Positions 36,895 through 47,174 of a stretch of 64,000 nt of DNA are shown one piece after another. The first letter of the stretch is position 1; each line of letters opens with the position of its first letter. The translations under genes and the position numbers were made by a program. The notes below the pieces were generated by a model. It searched no databases. It had not been told where the DNA came from and worked only from the letters and a program-made list of their open reading frames with translations. The stretch is from Chryseobacterium sp. E1 (GTDB lineage: Bacteria > Bacteroidota > Bacteroidia > Flavobacteriales > Weeksellaceae). The stretch spans positions 4,650,001-4,714,000 of the forward strand of contig CP078104.1 of assembly GCA_019203745.1 (NCBI GenBank), read 5' to 3'.

Positions 36895-38312
36895 ATGCAG
36901 AAAAAACTGAAACTATGGGATGCCATCATGCTGGTGATGGGGTCTATGATCGGAAGCGGGATCTTTATTGTAAGTGCTGACATGATGCGGAACCTGGGAT
37001 CAGGATTCTGGCTAATTGTAGTCTGGATCATTACAGGGATTATGACTGTAGCCGCAGCGATCAGCTATGGTGAGCTTTCCGCACTGTTTCCGAAAGCCGG
37101 AGGGCAGTACACCTATCTGAAAGAAATTTTCGGAAAGAAGATGGGCTTTCTTTACGGCTGGGGATTGTTTACGGTGATACAGACCGGAACGATTGCGGCA
37201 GTAGCAATGGCTTTTGGTAAATTTACAGCCTATCTGATACCTTCTCTCAATGATGCAGCACCTATTTTTCAAAGCGGGGAATTTAAGATTACCTGGATTC
37301 AGGTGCTGGCAATAGCAGTTATTCTTTTGCTCACTTATATCAATACAAGGGGAGTACAAAGTGGGAAAATTCTTCAGAACATATTTACAGGATCTAAGAT
37401 TATCGCATTATTAGGACTGATCGCATTAGGCTTTATATTGGTTGATTTCTCTCATCTGTCTGAAAATTTCAGTCTGGGAACAGATTCTTTTAATAACCTT
37501 AAAAAGGATCTTAGCGGTAACTTTCTTAAAGAAGGCTGGGAACCGATTGGAGGAATGACTTTGCTGGGAGGAATTGCTGCTGCCATGGTGGGCTCGGTTT
37601 TCAGTTCGGTAGCTTGGGAAAGTGTAACGTTTGTTTCAGGAGAAATTGATAATCCGAAACGAAATGTAGTAAAATCTATGATTTATGGCACATCTGCCGT
37701 AATGCTTCTTTATATTGCTGTTAATTTTGTCTATCTGAATGCACTGGACAGGGATGGAATTGCATTTGCCACCAATGACAGGGTTGCTGTAGCAGCTTCA
37801 CAGAATATTTTCGGGAGTGCAGGTACCGTTATTATTGCACTGCTGGTAATGGTCTCTACATTCGGATGTGATAACGGGCTTATTTTAGCCGGGGCAAGAG
37901 TTTTTCAGACAATGGCCAAAGACGGAATGTTCTTTACATCTGCCATAAAAAATAATAAAAATGAAGTTCCGGAAAATGCTTTGTGGATGCAGGGTGTCTG
38001 GGCTTCACTGTTATGTCTGAGCGGTCAGTACGGCAACCTGTTGGATATGATTTCTTTTGTCATCGTGTTGTTTTATATGATAACGGTTTTTGGAGTTATT
38101 TACCTGAGAATGAAACAGCCGGCACTGGAAAGGCCTTATAAAACATGGCTTTATCCGTAACACCCATTATTTATCTGCTGATCGGGACATGTTTCTGTAT
38201 CCTGCTTTTAATTTATAAGCAGCAATATACATGGCCGGGGTTTGTAATGGTACTCCTGGGACTTCCGGTATATTATTTTATCAACCGGAAAAAACAGATC
38301 GCTAACCTGTGA
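36895..38312 (+). CDS. APC-family amino-acid permease (one frameshift)
   Basis: Inner-membrane amino-acid transporter of the APC superfamily. MVMGSMIGSGIFIVSADMMR forms the substrate loop in helix 1; SYGELSALFPKAGGQYTYLKE (split helix 2-3) is diagnostic. About 12 helices. One G is missing at 38157 (LYPVTPIIYLLIG restored), which extends the protein to about 472 residues. It is LAT/y+LAT-like in flavour; the substrate is not known. Confidence 0.88.
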
Positions 38313-38338
38313 TAAAAAATTTAAGAGATATAATAGTT

Positions 38339-38376
38339 TAGGGCTTTCAATTCAGTTGAAAGCCCTGAATTTTGAA
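38339..38376 (+). terminator. Possible terminator after the permease
   Basis: Eleven-base perfect stem AGGGCTTTCAA/TTGAAAGCCCT, but only a short T-run follows. Confidence 0.55.
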
Positions 38377-38472
38377 TAATATTTTAATGGAATATGACAA
38401 TTATTTAGTGAAAATGTGTATTTTGGTATTTCGTTTTTAACGACAGACCATGAAGTAAAAAATTAAGAAGTT

Positions 38473-38912
38473 ATGGATACACCAAATTACAGAATGCCTT
38501 TCGTTCCGTCTACTTTAATGACCGAAGGCGGAAGTATCGATACCTGCGATATGGGAGAAAGTATTGCTCACAATATCATGCTGCTGATCACCACCAAAAA
38601 GGGGAGAACAGGTATGACGAAAACTATGGAAACGATGTCTGGAACCTTGAATTTGATAATGGAGTGACCAGTGCCATCTGGGAAAGTGTTTTTATCAAAA
38701 GTCTCAGAAGACAGATCCAGGAATATGAGCCCCGCATTGTACAGCCGCAGATTGATGCTCATATACAATTTGTAGAGCACAGCTATGATACCAAAGAACA
38801 CACAGAAATCAAAAAGAAAGTAAGAATTGCCATCAATGCCAAGATGGAGGAAACAGGTGAACGTTTCAGCTTTTCAACAGAGTTGTTCCTGAGTCCTATG
38901 TCTATTGATTAA
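38473..38912 (+). CDS. tssE: Type VI secretion baseplate protein TssE (gp25-like), one frameshift
   Basis: Homologue of phage T4 gp25, which links the baseplate to the contractile sheath. Visible gp25 features are IAHNIMLLITTKKGE, NDVWNLEFDNGV and the C-terminal strand region VRIAINAKMEETGERFSF. One A is missing at 38596-38600; repair gives about 146 residues. tssF follows 24 bases later. This is the type used by subtype iii systems of Bacteroidetes. No sheath (tssB/C), hcp, vgrG or clpV gene is in the window. Confidence 0.82.
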
Positions 38913-38936
38913 TATTTTTAACAGCGAAAAGAAATT

Positions 38937-40820
38937 ATGAATTTAGATCAGAATATTTATTCCAAAGAATCTGTAAAAGCAAGAATGCTTCAGAATGCAA
39001 CTAAAGTATGGGGACTGAAGAGCCCGCAATCTTTAGATCCTTTTGTAAAGCTATTGATTGATGCATTCAGTACAGAAGTTTTCAAAGCGAATAATGAGAT
39101 ACAAACGGTGAATGCCCGTATTTTAGAAAAACTGGCAAAACTGCTTACACCATCTATTTATACCCATCCCATCCCGTCTCATGCTGTGGCTTTTACACAG
39201 CCTTATGAGTCTTCAGAAGTTTTGTTGGAACATACGGAGTTTTTCTTCCGTAAGCAGATGACTTCTACCGTAAAATCAGAATCGGACAAACAGCTTAATA
39301 TTCCTTTTACCCCGGTAGGGAATGTGAGAATCAATAAAGCACATACCTCCATCATGTTTGTAGGAAATACCTGTTACAGCATTGATGACAGGTTCAACAA
39401 AATTCCTATCGCAAGATTTCCGGGAAGACCGGAAGATTACAGAAAGATTACAATAGGAGTGGATGTAAGTAAATATGTAAGTGAGAACTTTCCTAAATAC
39501 ATGAGTGTATTCTGTTCGAATCCGGCTTTCGAACACCTTGACTTTGTTTATAAACTATTGCCTTATATCACTGTTTCAAGCAACAGAAACCCTTTATTTG
39601 TAAGAGAAGGCTTAAGTTATCTTACGGAAAATCATACGGATGGATATGAGCAGATGTTCAAAGAACAGTCGATCAGAAATAAAGTGATTGAAGATATTAA
39701 AAGTATCTATCGTCATAAATTCATTGAAATTACAGGCTTGTCTCAGAGTCTGTTTTCAGAGCCGGGCCAGCTTCCGCAAAATCTTGAATTCCTGGCTGGA
39801 AAAGAAGAAATTCGTAAGTATATAGAAAACAAGAAGTATTTATGGCTTACTTTCGAATTTCCACCACAGTTTTCTGCAGAGATTCTGGATAACTTCTCAT
39901 TTGTACTGAACGCATTCCCAATCTATAACCGGGGGTGGAAGAAAACAGAATACAGCCTTGATATTATGGGGAATAATATTCCTCTGGTAACAGATGAAGG
40001 CGAGCATTTTCTGTATGTAGATGAGGTTCAGGATGGTGATGGAAGAAAATACACGGAAATTCCCTTCACTCCCGCAGACGACCTGAAGAAAGGATTATAC
40101 ACGGTAAGAAAAGGAGGAATGGAGCGTTTCACCAACAGAAATGCAGTAGATATGATTGCAAATGTTCTGGAGCTTACCAGAGATGAGATTGCAGCTTTTT
40201 CACTTCTCAATAGGGATAATGTAAAAGGTGTTCTCAGTGAAATGTCTGATAAGATGAAATCTATGGTGCAGAAAGTAAACAATGCCAAAAGAAATATCAG
40301 ACAGGAGCTTAACTATGTGATCATGGAGCCTGTGGAAAAAACAGACCATACCTATGCTGCTTTCTGGGTTACACACTGTACACTGGCCAATCATATGCGT
40401 CCTGGTACGGAACTTTCAAACCAGCTGAAATCGCAGACAGTTATACTGCTTACCGAAACATTGGGTGGATCAGAAGAGCAGAAAGGAACAGACAGTATTC
40501 AGGCTTATAAATATGCCCTTACGACAAGAGATAAAATTATTTCTCTTGAAGATGTCAAAAACTACTGCAGAATGGTCCTGAAAGATGAATTGAGAGAGGT
40601 GAGGGTAAGAAGAGGAACCATGATCAGCAATAAACCTAAAGAAGGTTTCGTAAGGACTGTTGAGGTAGAAATTGTTCCGCAAAACTACTCTTTTTATGGA
40701 AGAGCCTATTGGGAAAATATGGCCAATATCCTCCGGAACCAGATCATCGCAAAAGCAATAGACGGAATTGAATATCTTGTAAAAATAACCAATGAAGATG
40801 TTGAGTTCCAGGATATGTAA
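38937..40820 (+). CDS. tssF: Type VI secretion baseplate subunit TssF
   Basis: Intact, 627 residues, cytoplasmic baseplate wedge protein. The N-terminal pattern with NATKVWGLKSPQSLDPFVKL and LLTPSIYTHPIPSHAVAF (tail baseplate assembly near TssG and TssK) is typical of TssF of Bacteroidetes subtype iii systems. The C-terminal LEDVKNYCRMVLKDELREV also fits. It probably forms a two-gene operon with tssE, closed by the hairpin at 40855-40883. Confidence 0.85.
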   Translation: MNLDQNIYSKESVKARMLQNATKVWGLKSPQSLDPFVKLLIDAFSTEVFKANNEIQTVNARILEKLAKLLTPSIYTHPIPSHAVAFTQPYESSEVLLEHTEFFFRKQMTSTVKSESDKQLNIPFTPVGNVRINKAHTSIMFVGNTCYSIDDRFNKIPIARFPGRPEDYRKITIGVDVSKYVSENFPKYMSVFCSNPAFEHLDFVYKLLPYITVSSNRNPLFVREGLSYLTENHTDGYEQMFKEQSIRNKVIEDIKSIYRHKFIEITGLSQSLFSEPGQLPQNLEFLAGKEEIRKYIENKKYLWLTFEFPPQFSAEILDNFSFVLNAFPIYNRGWKKTEYSLDIMGNNIPLVTDEGEHFLYVDEVQDGDGRKYTEIPFTPADDLKKGLYTVRKGGMERFTNRNAVDMIANVLELTRDEIAAFSLLNRDNVKGVLSEMSDKMKSMVQKVNNAKRNIRQELNYVIMEPVEKTDHTYAAFWVTHCTLANHMRPGTELSNQLKSQTVILLTETLGGSEEQKGTDSIQAYKYALTTRDKIISLEDVKNYCRMVLKDELREVRVRRGTMISNKPKEGFVRTVEVEIVPQNYSFYGRAYWENMANILRNQIIAKAIDGIEYLVKITNEDVEFQDM

Positions 40821-40854
40821 AACTCCTTTGAAAATTTAGCATCCGTTACAATAT

Positions 40855-40883
40855 AAAATGCCGTATTTCCTGCGGCATTTTTA
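40855..40883 (+). terminator. Terminator after tssF
   Basis: AAAATGCCG/CGGCATTTT stem followed by T's. Confidence 0.87.
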
Positions 40884-41073
40884 TATTTTATCCCTAAAAA
40901 CATCTACGATGAAAGTTGAAAAAATCATTTTTTCATTAATAATATACCCATCGGCTTTAGTCAAAACCTATAATTCAGTGTTGGTATAAAATACACAATC
41001 ATAACCGGTAGAAACAAAGCTTTATTATAAAAATTTTAACCCTTTGAAATTCGAAAAATTCCATAAAAATCCG

Positions 41074-41081
41074 TAATTTTG
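41074..41081 (+). promoter_or_regulatory. -7 box for uvrA
   Basis: TAATTTTG fits TAnnTTTG, 35 bases before the uvrA start. TTCG at 41050-41053 could be a weak -33. Confidence 0.5.
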
Positions 41082-41116
41082 CACGTCGTGATTTTCAGAC
41101 AAAGTCACTCCGAATT

Positions 41117-43945
41117 ATGAGCAAATCAACAGAATATATAGAAGTTTACGGAGCACGTGAACATAATTTGAAGAACATTAACGTTAAGATTCCACGCAAC
41201 GAACTTGTTGTAATTACCGGACTTTCCGGAAGTGGGAAATCGTCACTCGCTTTTGATACTATTTTTTTGCAGAAGGGCAACGCCGTTATATCGAAACATT
41301 CTCAGCATATGCCCGTCAGTTCTTAGGAGGATTGGAACGTCCCGATGTAGATAAAATTGAAGGACTTTCCCGGTTATCGCCATTGAACAGAAGACAACTA
41401 ACAAAAATCCACGTTCTACTGTAGGCACCGTTACAGAATTATATGACTTTTTACGTCTTTTGTATGCAAGGGTGTCAGATGCGTACTCATTGTCTACAGG
41501 TCAGAAATTGGTAAGCTATACCGAAGATCAGATTCTGGAAACCATCAAAGAGAACTATAAAAAGAAAAGATCATGCTGCTGGCCCCTGTGGTACGTTCCA
41601 GAAAAGGACATTACCATGAACTTTTTGTGCAGATGGCCAAAAAAGGGTATGGACAGGCAAGAATTGACGGCGAATTGCAGGACATTGAATATGATCTGAA
41701 ACTTGACCGTTATAAAACCCACGATATCGACATCGTGATCGACCGTTGGATTATTGGAGAAAGCGCTTCAGAAGGCAGAATGGAAAAATCCCTGCGTACA
41801 GCAATGGAAATGGGCGAGGGAATTATCGGAATTCAGAAATTAGGAAGTACAGATATAGAATATTTCTCAAAAAACCTGATGGATGCTGAAACCGGGCATT
41901 CATTAGCATTACCTGAGCCTAATACTTTTTCGTTCAACTCACCCAAAGGAAGCTGTCCGAATTGTAAAGGACTGGGAACCATCAAAAGATCAATACAGAT
42001 TACTTTATAGACAACCCGAAACTTTCCATAAACCAGGGAGGTTTACTCCCACTGGAAGACATTAAATCCAATAAATGGATACTCTCACAAATCAAAAACA
42101 TTCTTGAAATCTTTGGTTTGGGACTGACAACTCCGCTTCAGGATATCCCGGAAGAAGCATTGGATTATATTTATAACGGATGCCATAAAGAATTTAATAA
42201 AGACCTGAAATATGCAGGTATTACCAAAAAAATAAAGATCAGTTTTGACGGATTAATCGTTTTCATGGAGGAAATCATTGATGAAAGAGAATCTTACGAA
42301 GCGATCTTACTGGAGAGACACTTTACAACAGAAGAAACTTGCCCGGAATGTAACGGAACCCGTCTTCAGTCATCAAGTCTGAGCTTTAAAATTGATGGAA
42401 AAAATATTGCTGAAGTAAACGGATTGAGTTTAGCCGATTTAAAAGAATGGCTGACTGATGTAAAAGATAAATTCTCAGAAAAAAATAAAATCATAGCTCA
42501 TGAAATTCTGAAAGAGATCGAAACCAGACTTCAGTTCTTACTGGATGTCGGACTGGATTATCTGAGTTTGAGCAGAAGCTCCAGGACCCTTTCAGGAGGA
42601 GAGTCCCAGAGGATTCGTCTGGCAACGCAGATTGGTTCTCAGCTGGTGAATGTATTATACATCCTTGATGAGCCAAGTATCGGGCTTCACCAGAGAGATA
42701 ATGAAAGGCTGATCCATTCCCTGAAAAACCTGAGAGATATCGGGAATTCCGTATTGGTGGTGGAGCATGATAAAGATATGATCCTGGAAGCCGATGAGGT
42801 GTTGGATATTGGCCCCAGAGCCGGTAAATTCGGTGGAGAAATCCTTTGGCAGGGGAAACCGAAAGATCTCCTGAAAGCTGATACCATCACCGCCCAGTAT
42901 ATCAATGGAAAAAGAAAATTGAAATTCCCGCAGAAAGAAGAGCTGGAAGCGGAAAAAATATCATATTAAAAGGCGCTACAGGAAATAACCTTAAAAATGT
43001 AACCCTGGATATCCCACTTGGAAAGCTTGTTGTGGTAACAGGAATTTCAGGAAGCGGAAAATCTTCACTCATCAACGGGACTTTATATCCTATCCTTAAC
43101 AAACACTTCTACAGAGCTGTTCAGGAACCTTTGCCCTATAAAAAAATTGAAGGACTGGAAAATATTGATAAAATTGTAGATGTAGACCAGACCCCGATCG
43201 GAAGAACGCCACGTTCCAATCCGGCTACCTATACCGGAATGTTTACTGATATCAGGAACCTTTCGCAGAACTGCCGGAAAGTAAGATTCGTGGATACAAA
43301 CCGGGAAGATTCTCCTTCAATGTAAAAGGCGGAAGATGCGAAACCTGTCAGGGAGGCGGGTTGAAGGTCATTGAAATGAACTTCCTCCCGGATGTATATG
43401 TTCACTGTGAAACCTGCAACGGAAAACGCTTCAACAGAGAAACTCTGGAGGTTCGTTACAAAGGAAAATCTATCTCTGATGTTCTGGATATGACCATTGA
43501 TGAAGCAGTAGATTTCTTCCAGCCGATTCCAAAGATTTTTGCAAAAGTAAAAACACTGCAGGATGTAGGATTGGGATATATTACCCTGGGGCAACAGTCA
43601 ACAACCCTTTCAGGAGGTGAAGCACAACGTATCAAGCTTGCAACCGAACTTGCGAAAAGACAAACCGGAAATACGCTTTATATCCTTGATGAGCCTACAA
43701 CGGGACTTCACTTTGAAGATGTAAAAATCCTGATGGATGCTATCAATCAATTGGTAGAACTGGGTAACTCTTTCATCATCATTGAACACAATATGGACGT
43801 AATCAAATTAGCAGACCATATCATCGATGTTGGCCCTGAAGGAGGAAAACACGGCGGGCAGATCGTAGCCCAGGGAACTCCGGAGGAGATTGTAAAATCT
43901 AAGAAGAGTTTAACAGGAAAGTTCCTGAAAAGGGAATTGGAGTGA
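41117..43945 (+). CDS. uvrA: Excinuclease ABC subunit UvrA (six indels)
   Basis: DNA-damage recognition ATPase of nucleotide excision repair. The first Walker A is GLSGSGKSSLAFDT (about residue 31), the second GISGSGKSSLINGT. The ABC signatures LSGGESQRIRLA and LSGGEAQRIKLA, Walker B ILDEPS/ILDEPT, and the zinc-finger cysteines CPNCKGLG, CPECNGTR, CETCQGGG and CETCNGKR are all present. Indels: T-run 41262-41268 (seven, five expected for DTIFAEG), and one base lost at 41369-41371, 41565-41568, 41984-41987, 42953-42958 and 43261-43263. The repaired protein is about 943 residues, normal for UvrA. As written the gene would be destroyed. Confidence 0.96.
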
Positions 43946-44025
43946 TAAAATATAAATTTAATCTTAGAAAAGGATTTGCGAAAGCAGATTCTTTTTATTT
44001 TTATAAGAAAACTAAATCCAAACGA

Positions 44026-44953
44026 ATGAAAAATTATATCATCCTTGCATTACTTGCTTTGCTTTTATCCTGTAAAAAAGAAAAAACATACCTACACGAA
44101 ATCCGGTTCCTGAAAATGATAGTGTGGTAGTCAGCAAAATAGAGTATAAGCTGGACAAAAGTAGTGTTTTCGGGGTCTATCAGCTTACAGATAAAGACAT
44201 GGCTATTTGTATTCCGGTACAGTTTAATGATCAGGATGACCCTTTATCCGTAAAATATGAAAAGTTTCTTGTAAAAGATTCACTTCCGTGGATCTACCGC
44301 AGGGAAATGAAAGACTATCAGTATTATGATACAATCTCTGCAGGACCGTGGATTTATAACAAGAGATTTGAAGATGCATTTAAAAAAGAAATGAAAGACA
44401 GCTATTTTGTATACGGTACAAAAGGTTCTCAGAAATCTGAAATAAAAAGAATTATTTTCCAATCTACAGAATGTGGGAATGATTATATCGCTTATATCCT
44501 GAATATTGATAAAAAACAGATCGGAAACCCTCTTATTGCCTCGGAAAATGAAATTCCATTACAATATGGCCGTAATTATAAAGAAATAAATCAGTCTATA
44601 AAAAAATCAGCGTCAAAAGAAAGTACAGAAAATAATTATGGTCACGGGAATTACAATCCCATTGTCTACGGGAACTATAAAAACCTGTATTTTACTTACT
44701 ATGATGACTTTAAATGGCACAACAGGAATTCCGGGTCCAATTGTCAGTTTCCGGAAAGAGCTATTTTTGAAACAGATTCGAAAGGCAAGGTCAGTATGCT
44801 GTGGAGTTCAGAAATGGATCTCCTGGGGCTGCCATGTCTTTAAAAGGTGTAATTTTGAACTGTATAATTAGAACGGATCGTAAAAGTCTGACAGATAGTA
44901 TGATATCTTGTACATATGTGATGCCAGTAACTGTAGGAATTGATAATAAATAG
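44026..44953 (+). CDS. Hypothetical lipoprotein (two frameshifts)
   Basis: Lipoprotein signal peptide MKNYIILALLALLLSC with lipobox cysteine at residue 16. The mature part (KIEYKLDKSSVFGVYQL, DMAICIPVQFNDQDDP, KSEIKRIIFQSTECGNDYIA) has no domain I recognise. One A is missing at 44081-44086 and one C at 44822-44823; the second repair extends the end by about 40 residues (PGAAMSLKGVILNC to VGIDNK). About 309 residues. Confidence 0.72.
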
Positions 44954-45061
44954 TATTTTATACTGAATTAGACTGAAATTTCCATAGATATTTTATCAAA
45001 AAAGTGTGAATAATGAAAACATAAATCATTAAATTGTAAGAAGGCTTAGAGATATTCGTTT

Positions 45062-45069
45062 TATTTTTG
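45062..45069 (+). promoter_or_regulatory. -7 box for the GG peptide
   Basis: TATTTTTG, 22 bases before the peptide ATG. TTG at 45034-45036 is a possible but distant -33. Confidence 0.5.
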
Positions 45070-45091
45070 GTAGACCATAAATTAAAACTAT

Positions 45092-45226
45092 ATGAAAAAT
45101 TTAAAGAAGCTGACTAAAGTAGATTTGAAGTCAGTGTACGGAGGGCAGCCTAAACAGTATTGTACGTATTGCGAATGGGCAAATAAAGTATTTTGCAGCG
45201 AAGTTCCAATCGTTCAATGTCCATAA
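45092..45226 (+). CDS. Double-glycine leader bacteriocin-like peptide
   Basis: A 44-residue peptide. The leader MKNLKKLTKVDLKSVYGG ends in a Gly-Gly processing site, and the 26-residue core has four cysteines (QYCTYCEWANKVFC and VQCP). This matches the pattern of bacteriocin-like peptides that I know from Chryseobacterium (MKNLKKLx..DLKxVxGG leaders with Cys-rich cores). The leader would be cut by a C39-type ABC transporter; none is in the window. It has its own -7 box and a strong terminator. Whether the core is antimicrobial, a signal or a modified peptide is unknown. Confidence 0.75.
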   Translation: MKNLKKLTKVDLKSVYGGQPKQYCTYCEWANKVFCSEVPIVQCP

Positions 45227-45232
45227 AAAAAT

Positions 45233-45259
45233 AAACCGTTTCCTGGAAGCGGTTTTTTT
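45233..45259 (+). terminator. Terminator of the GG peptide
   Basis: AAACCGTTTC/GAAGCGGTTT stem (one G-T pair), three-base loop, seven T's, starting seven bases after the stop. Confidence 0.87.
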
Positions 45260-45489
45260 ATGTAAAGACGGTTGACTTTTTCATTAATGGCTTTTCTGGC
45301 TGCTGATGAAGGTTCTGTTTCCCTACAGGCTGTATAAATGAAAAAATAGGGACTTTATCATTCTAAATATTCTTCAGGCTTATTTCCAAACCTATACTAA
45401 GGAATAGTAAAATTAAAACATCATAACAATTCTATACTCTATCATCAATACATTTTCACGAATCCATTCATACAATTGCAAAAAATCAA

Positions 45490-45497
45490 TACATTTG
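45490..45497 (+). promoter_or_regulatory. -7 box for the DUF421 gene
   Basis: TACATTTG, 13 bases before the ATG at 45511. Confidence 0.5.
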
Positions 45498-45510
45498 AGT
45501 AGATAAAAAA

Positions 45511-46024
45511 ATGGTGGATCCTATTCTTAACGTTGCTGTTCGTTCCTTTGCGTTTACCTGTTTATGGTGATCGCCATCCGGTTATTTGGCAAAATCAGCT
45601 TTCCCAGCTTAATGCAGGAGATGTAGTTCTCTTGCTTCTGATCTCTAATGCAGTTCAAAATGCAATGGTAGGGCCGGATACCTCTTTGCAGGGAGGAATT
45701 GTTGCGGCATTGGTTTTGTTTGTAGCTAATTTTCTTTTGAAGAGATTCATGTTTTCCAGCCGCTCCTTTGAGAGATTTATGGAAGATGAACCGGTAGTGC
45801 TTATACGGGATGGCGTTACAGACCAGTCGGCATTGAACCGGGTGAAAATTACACAGGGAGAATTGGAGGAAGCGATAAGGGAGCACGGGATTGATGACAT
45901 AAAAAATGTGAAAATATCCGTCCTGGAAGTTGACGGCAATATCAGTGTTGTTTCTGAAGATGAAAAGAGTAAACAGACCCACTATTCAAGAATTAAAAGA
46001 AAAAGCAAGAAAAAATACCATTAA
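45511..46024 (+). CDS. DUF421 (YetF/YcaP-like) membrane protein (two frameshifts)
   Basis: Small membrane protein: two or three N-terminal helices (FAVYLFMVIAIRLFG, AGDVVLLLLISNAVQNAMVG, GGIVAALVLFVANFLLKR) and a cytoplasmic DUF421 domain (EDEPVVLIRDGV, VKISVLEVDGNISVV). A G is missing near 45552 and an A at 45591-45594; repair gives about 171 residues. YetF-like proteins have been linked to the spore or stress envelope in Bacillus; the role here is unknown. The GNAT gene starts six bases after the stop. Confidence 0.85.
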
Positions 46025-46029
46025 ATACG

Positions 46030-46519
46030 ATGAATTACGAATTACGAGAAATGCTTCCCAATGACGAAGCCAGAGTACTGGAAATTTTCAAACAGGGAGT
46101 GGATAGCGGGATCGCTACTTTAGAAACAGAAGTTCCTACTGCAGAAGCCTGGAGTATGGAATATTTCAATGATTGCCGCTGGGTACTGGAAAATGAAAAC
46201 AATACAGTCGGGATGGTGTGCCTTAAAACCGGTTAGCAAAAGAGAATCTTTTAAAGGAGTAGCTGAAGTAAGCATTTATTTTGATAACGAATACCAGGGA
46301 AAGGGACTCGGTTCCATATTACTGAAAAAAATAATCCTGGACAGTGAAGATCATGGATTCTGGACCTTACAGACCAATCTGTTTTCTGAAAATGAAATGG
46401 CCATCAAATCGCATCAGAAAAATGGCTTTAGAATGGTAGGCATTCGAAAGAAAATAGGAAATCTTAATGGACAATGGAAAGATCTCGTTCTGATGGAAAA
46501 GAGAAGTGAAAGAATATAA
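46030..46519 (+). CDS. GNAT N-acetyltransferase, phosphinothricin acetyltransferase-like (one frameshift)
   Basis: Acetyl-CoA dependent transferase. The acetyl-CoA pyrophosphate loop is QGKGLGSILL (about residue 93). The N-terminal IFKQGVDSGIATLETEVPT and C-terminal SHQKNGFRMVGIRKKIG are typical of the MnaT/PAT amino-acid acyltransferase branch. Here the error looks like an inserted G (GGG at 46210-46212, two expected; VGWCALKPVS restored), so the length is about 162 residues. The substrate is likely an amino-acid analogue, by family. Confidence 0.87.
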
Positions 46520-46629
46520 TGATGAATAATTCGCTACCTTAGGATTTTGAAAATTCACAATTTAAATGATTAATGCTGTTTGGCATCAAGCTTGATTTAT
46601 TGAATAACTAAGTTTGAAAAAGTGAAATA

Positions 46630-46818
46630 ATGAAAAATATGTTTAAAATTACAGGAGTTCTTATCATAATGTTTATGCTGTCATCATGTATTGTTCATGA
46701 TCATGGAAGAGGACCTAAGAAAATTCCGCCGGGACAGGCTAAAAAAGTATTCGGTGGCAGCGCAAAAGATTATGCTCCGGGACAGGTAAAAAAAAAGACA
46801 TCGTTACTAGCCGGATAA
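46630..46818 (+). CDS. Small lipoprotein with PPGxAKK/APGxVKK repeats, copy 1
   Basis: 62 residues. The lipoprotein signal is KITGVLIIMFMLSSC (cysteine at residue 20). The mature part has two related motifs, IPPGQAKKVFGGSAK and YAPGQVKK. It is a tandem paralogue of the next gene. The end is uncertain because it runs through nine A's (46788-46796); a one-base error there would change the last residues. Small lipoproteins with this motif occur widely in Bacteroidetes to my knowledge, with no established function. Confidence 0.72.
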   Translation: MKNMFKITGVLIIMFMLSSCIVHDHGRGPKKIPPGQAKKVFGGSAKDYAPGQVKKKTSLLAG

Positions 46819-46914
46819 GAATTTAAGGTTGTATTTGCCTATACAATATTTATTTTTATATTTTTGGCATTATCATTGATATATTTCGCTATCGAAATTG
46901 AAAAAGTGAGAATA

Positions 46915-47135
46915 ATGAAAAGTATGTTTAAAATTGTTGGGGCAGGCGTGGTACTGTTTATGTTGTCATCATGCATAGTGCATGAGCCTCATGGAAGAAG
47001 AATGCCACCGGGACACGCAAAAAGGTATTATGGCGGAAGTGCAAGATATTATGCACCTGGACATGTAAAAAAGTATACATCTATGAAGATCGTGGCCATC
47101 ATCACAGAGGCCGTGGTCATGGACATCACAGATAA
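46915..47135 (+). CDS. Small lipoprotein with PPGxAKK repeats and His-rich tail, copy 2 (one frameshift)
   Basis: The lipoprotein signal is KIVGAGVVLFMLSSC; the motifs MPPGHAKRYYGGSAR and YAPGHVKK match copy 1. Adding one A at 47067-47072 replaces a chance read-through with VYIYEDRGHHHRGRGHGHH and a stop at 47133-47135, giving about 73 residues. The histidine-rich tail suggests metal binding. The gap between the copies carries the same AAATTGAAAAAGTGA-like leader found before copy 1, which supports tandem duplication. Confidence 0.72.
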
Positions 47136-47138
47136 AAT

Positions 47139-47164
47139 AAAAGCACTGAAATTTCAGTGCTTTT
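47139..47164. terminator. Bidirectional terminator
   Basis: A 26-base perfect palindrome (half-site AAAAGCACTGAAA) between the convergent His-rich lipoprotein and DUF4286 genes, with A/T runs on both sides. Confidence 0.88.
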
Positions 47165-47174
47165 TGCTTGTATA

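Noticed and set aside
45258..45380. Minus-strand frame ending VGKQNLHQQPEKPLMKKSTVFT between the GG peptide and DUF421
   Set aside because: Protein-like over about 35 residues, but no start codon and stops upstream even after one repair; no family recognised.
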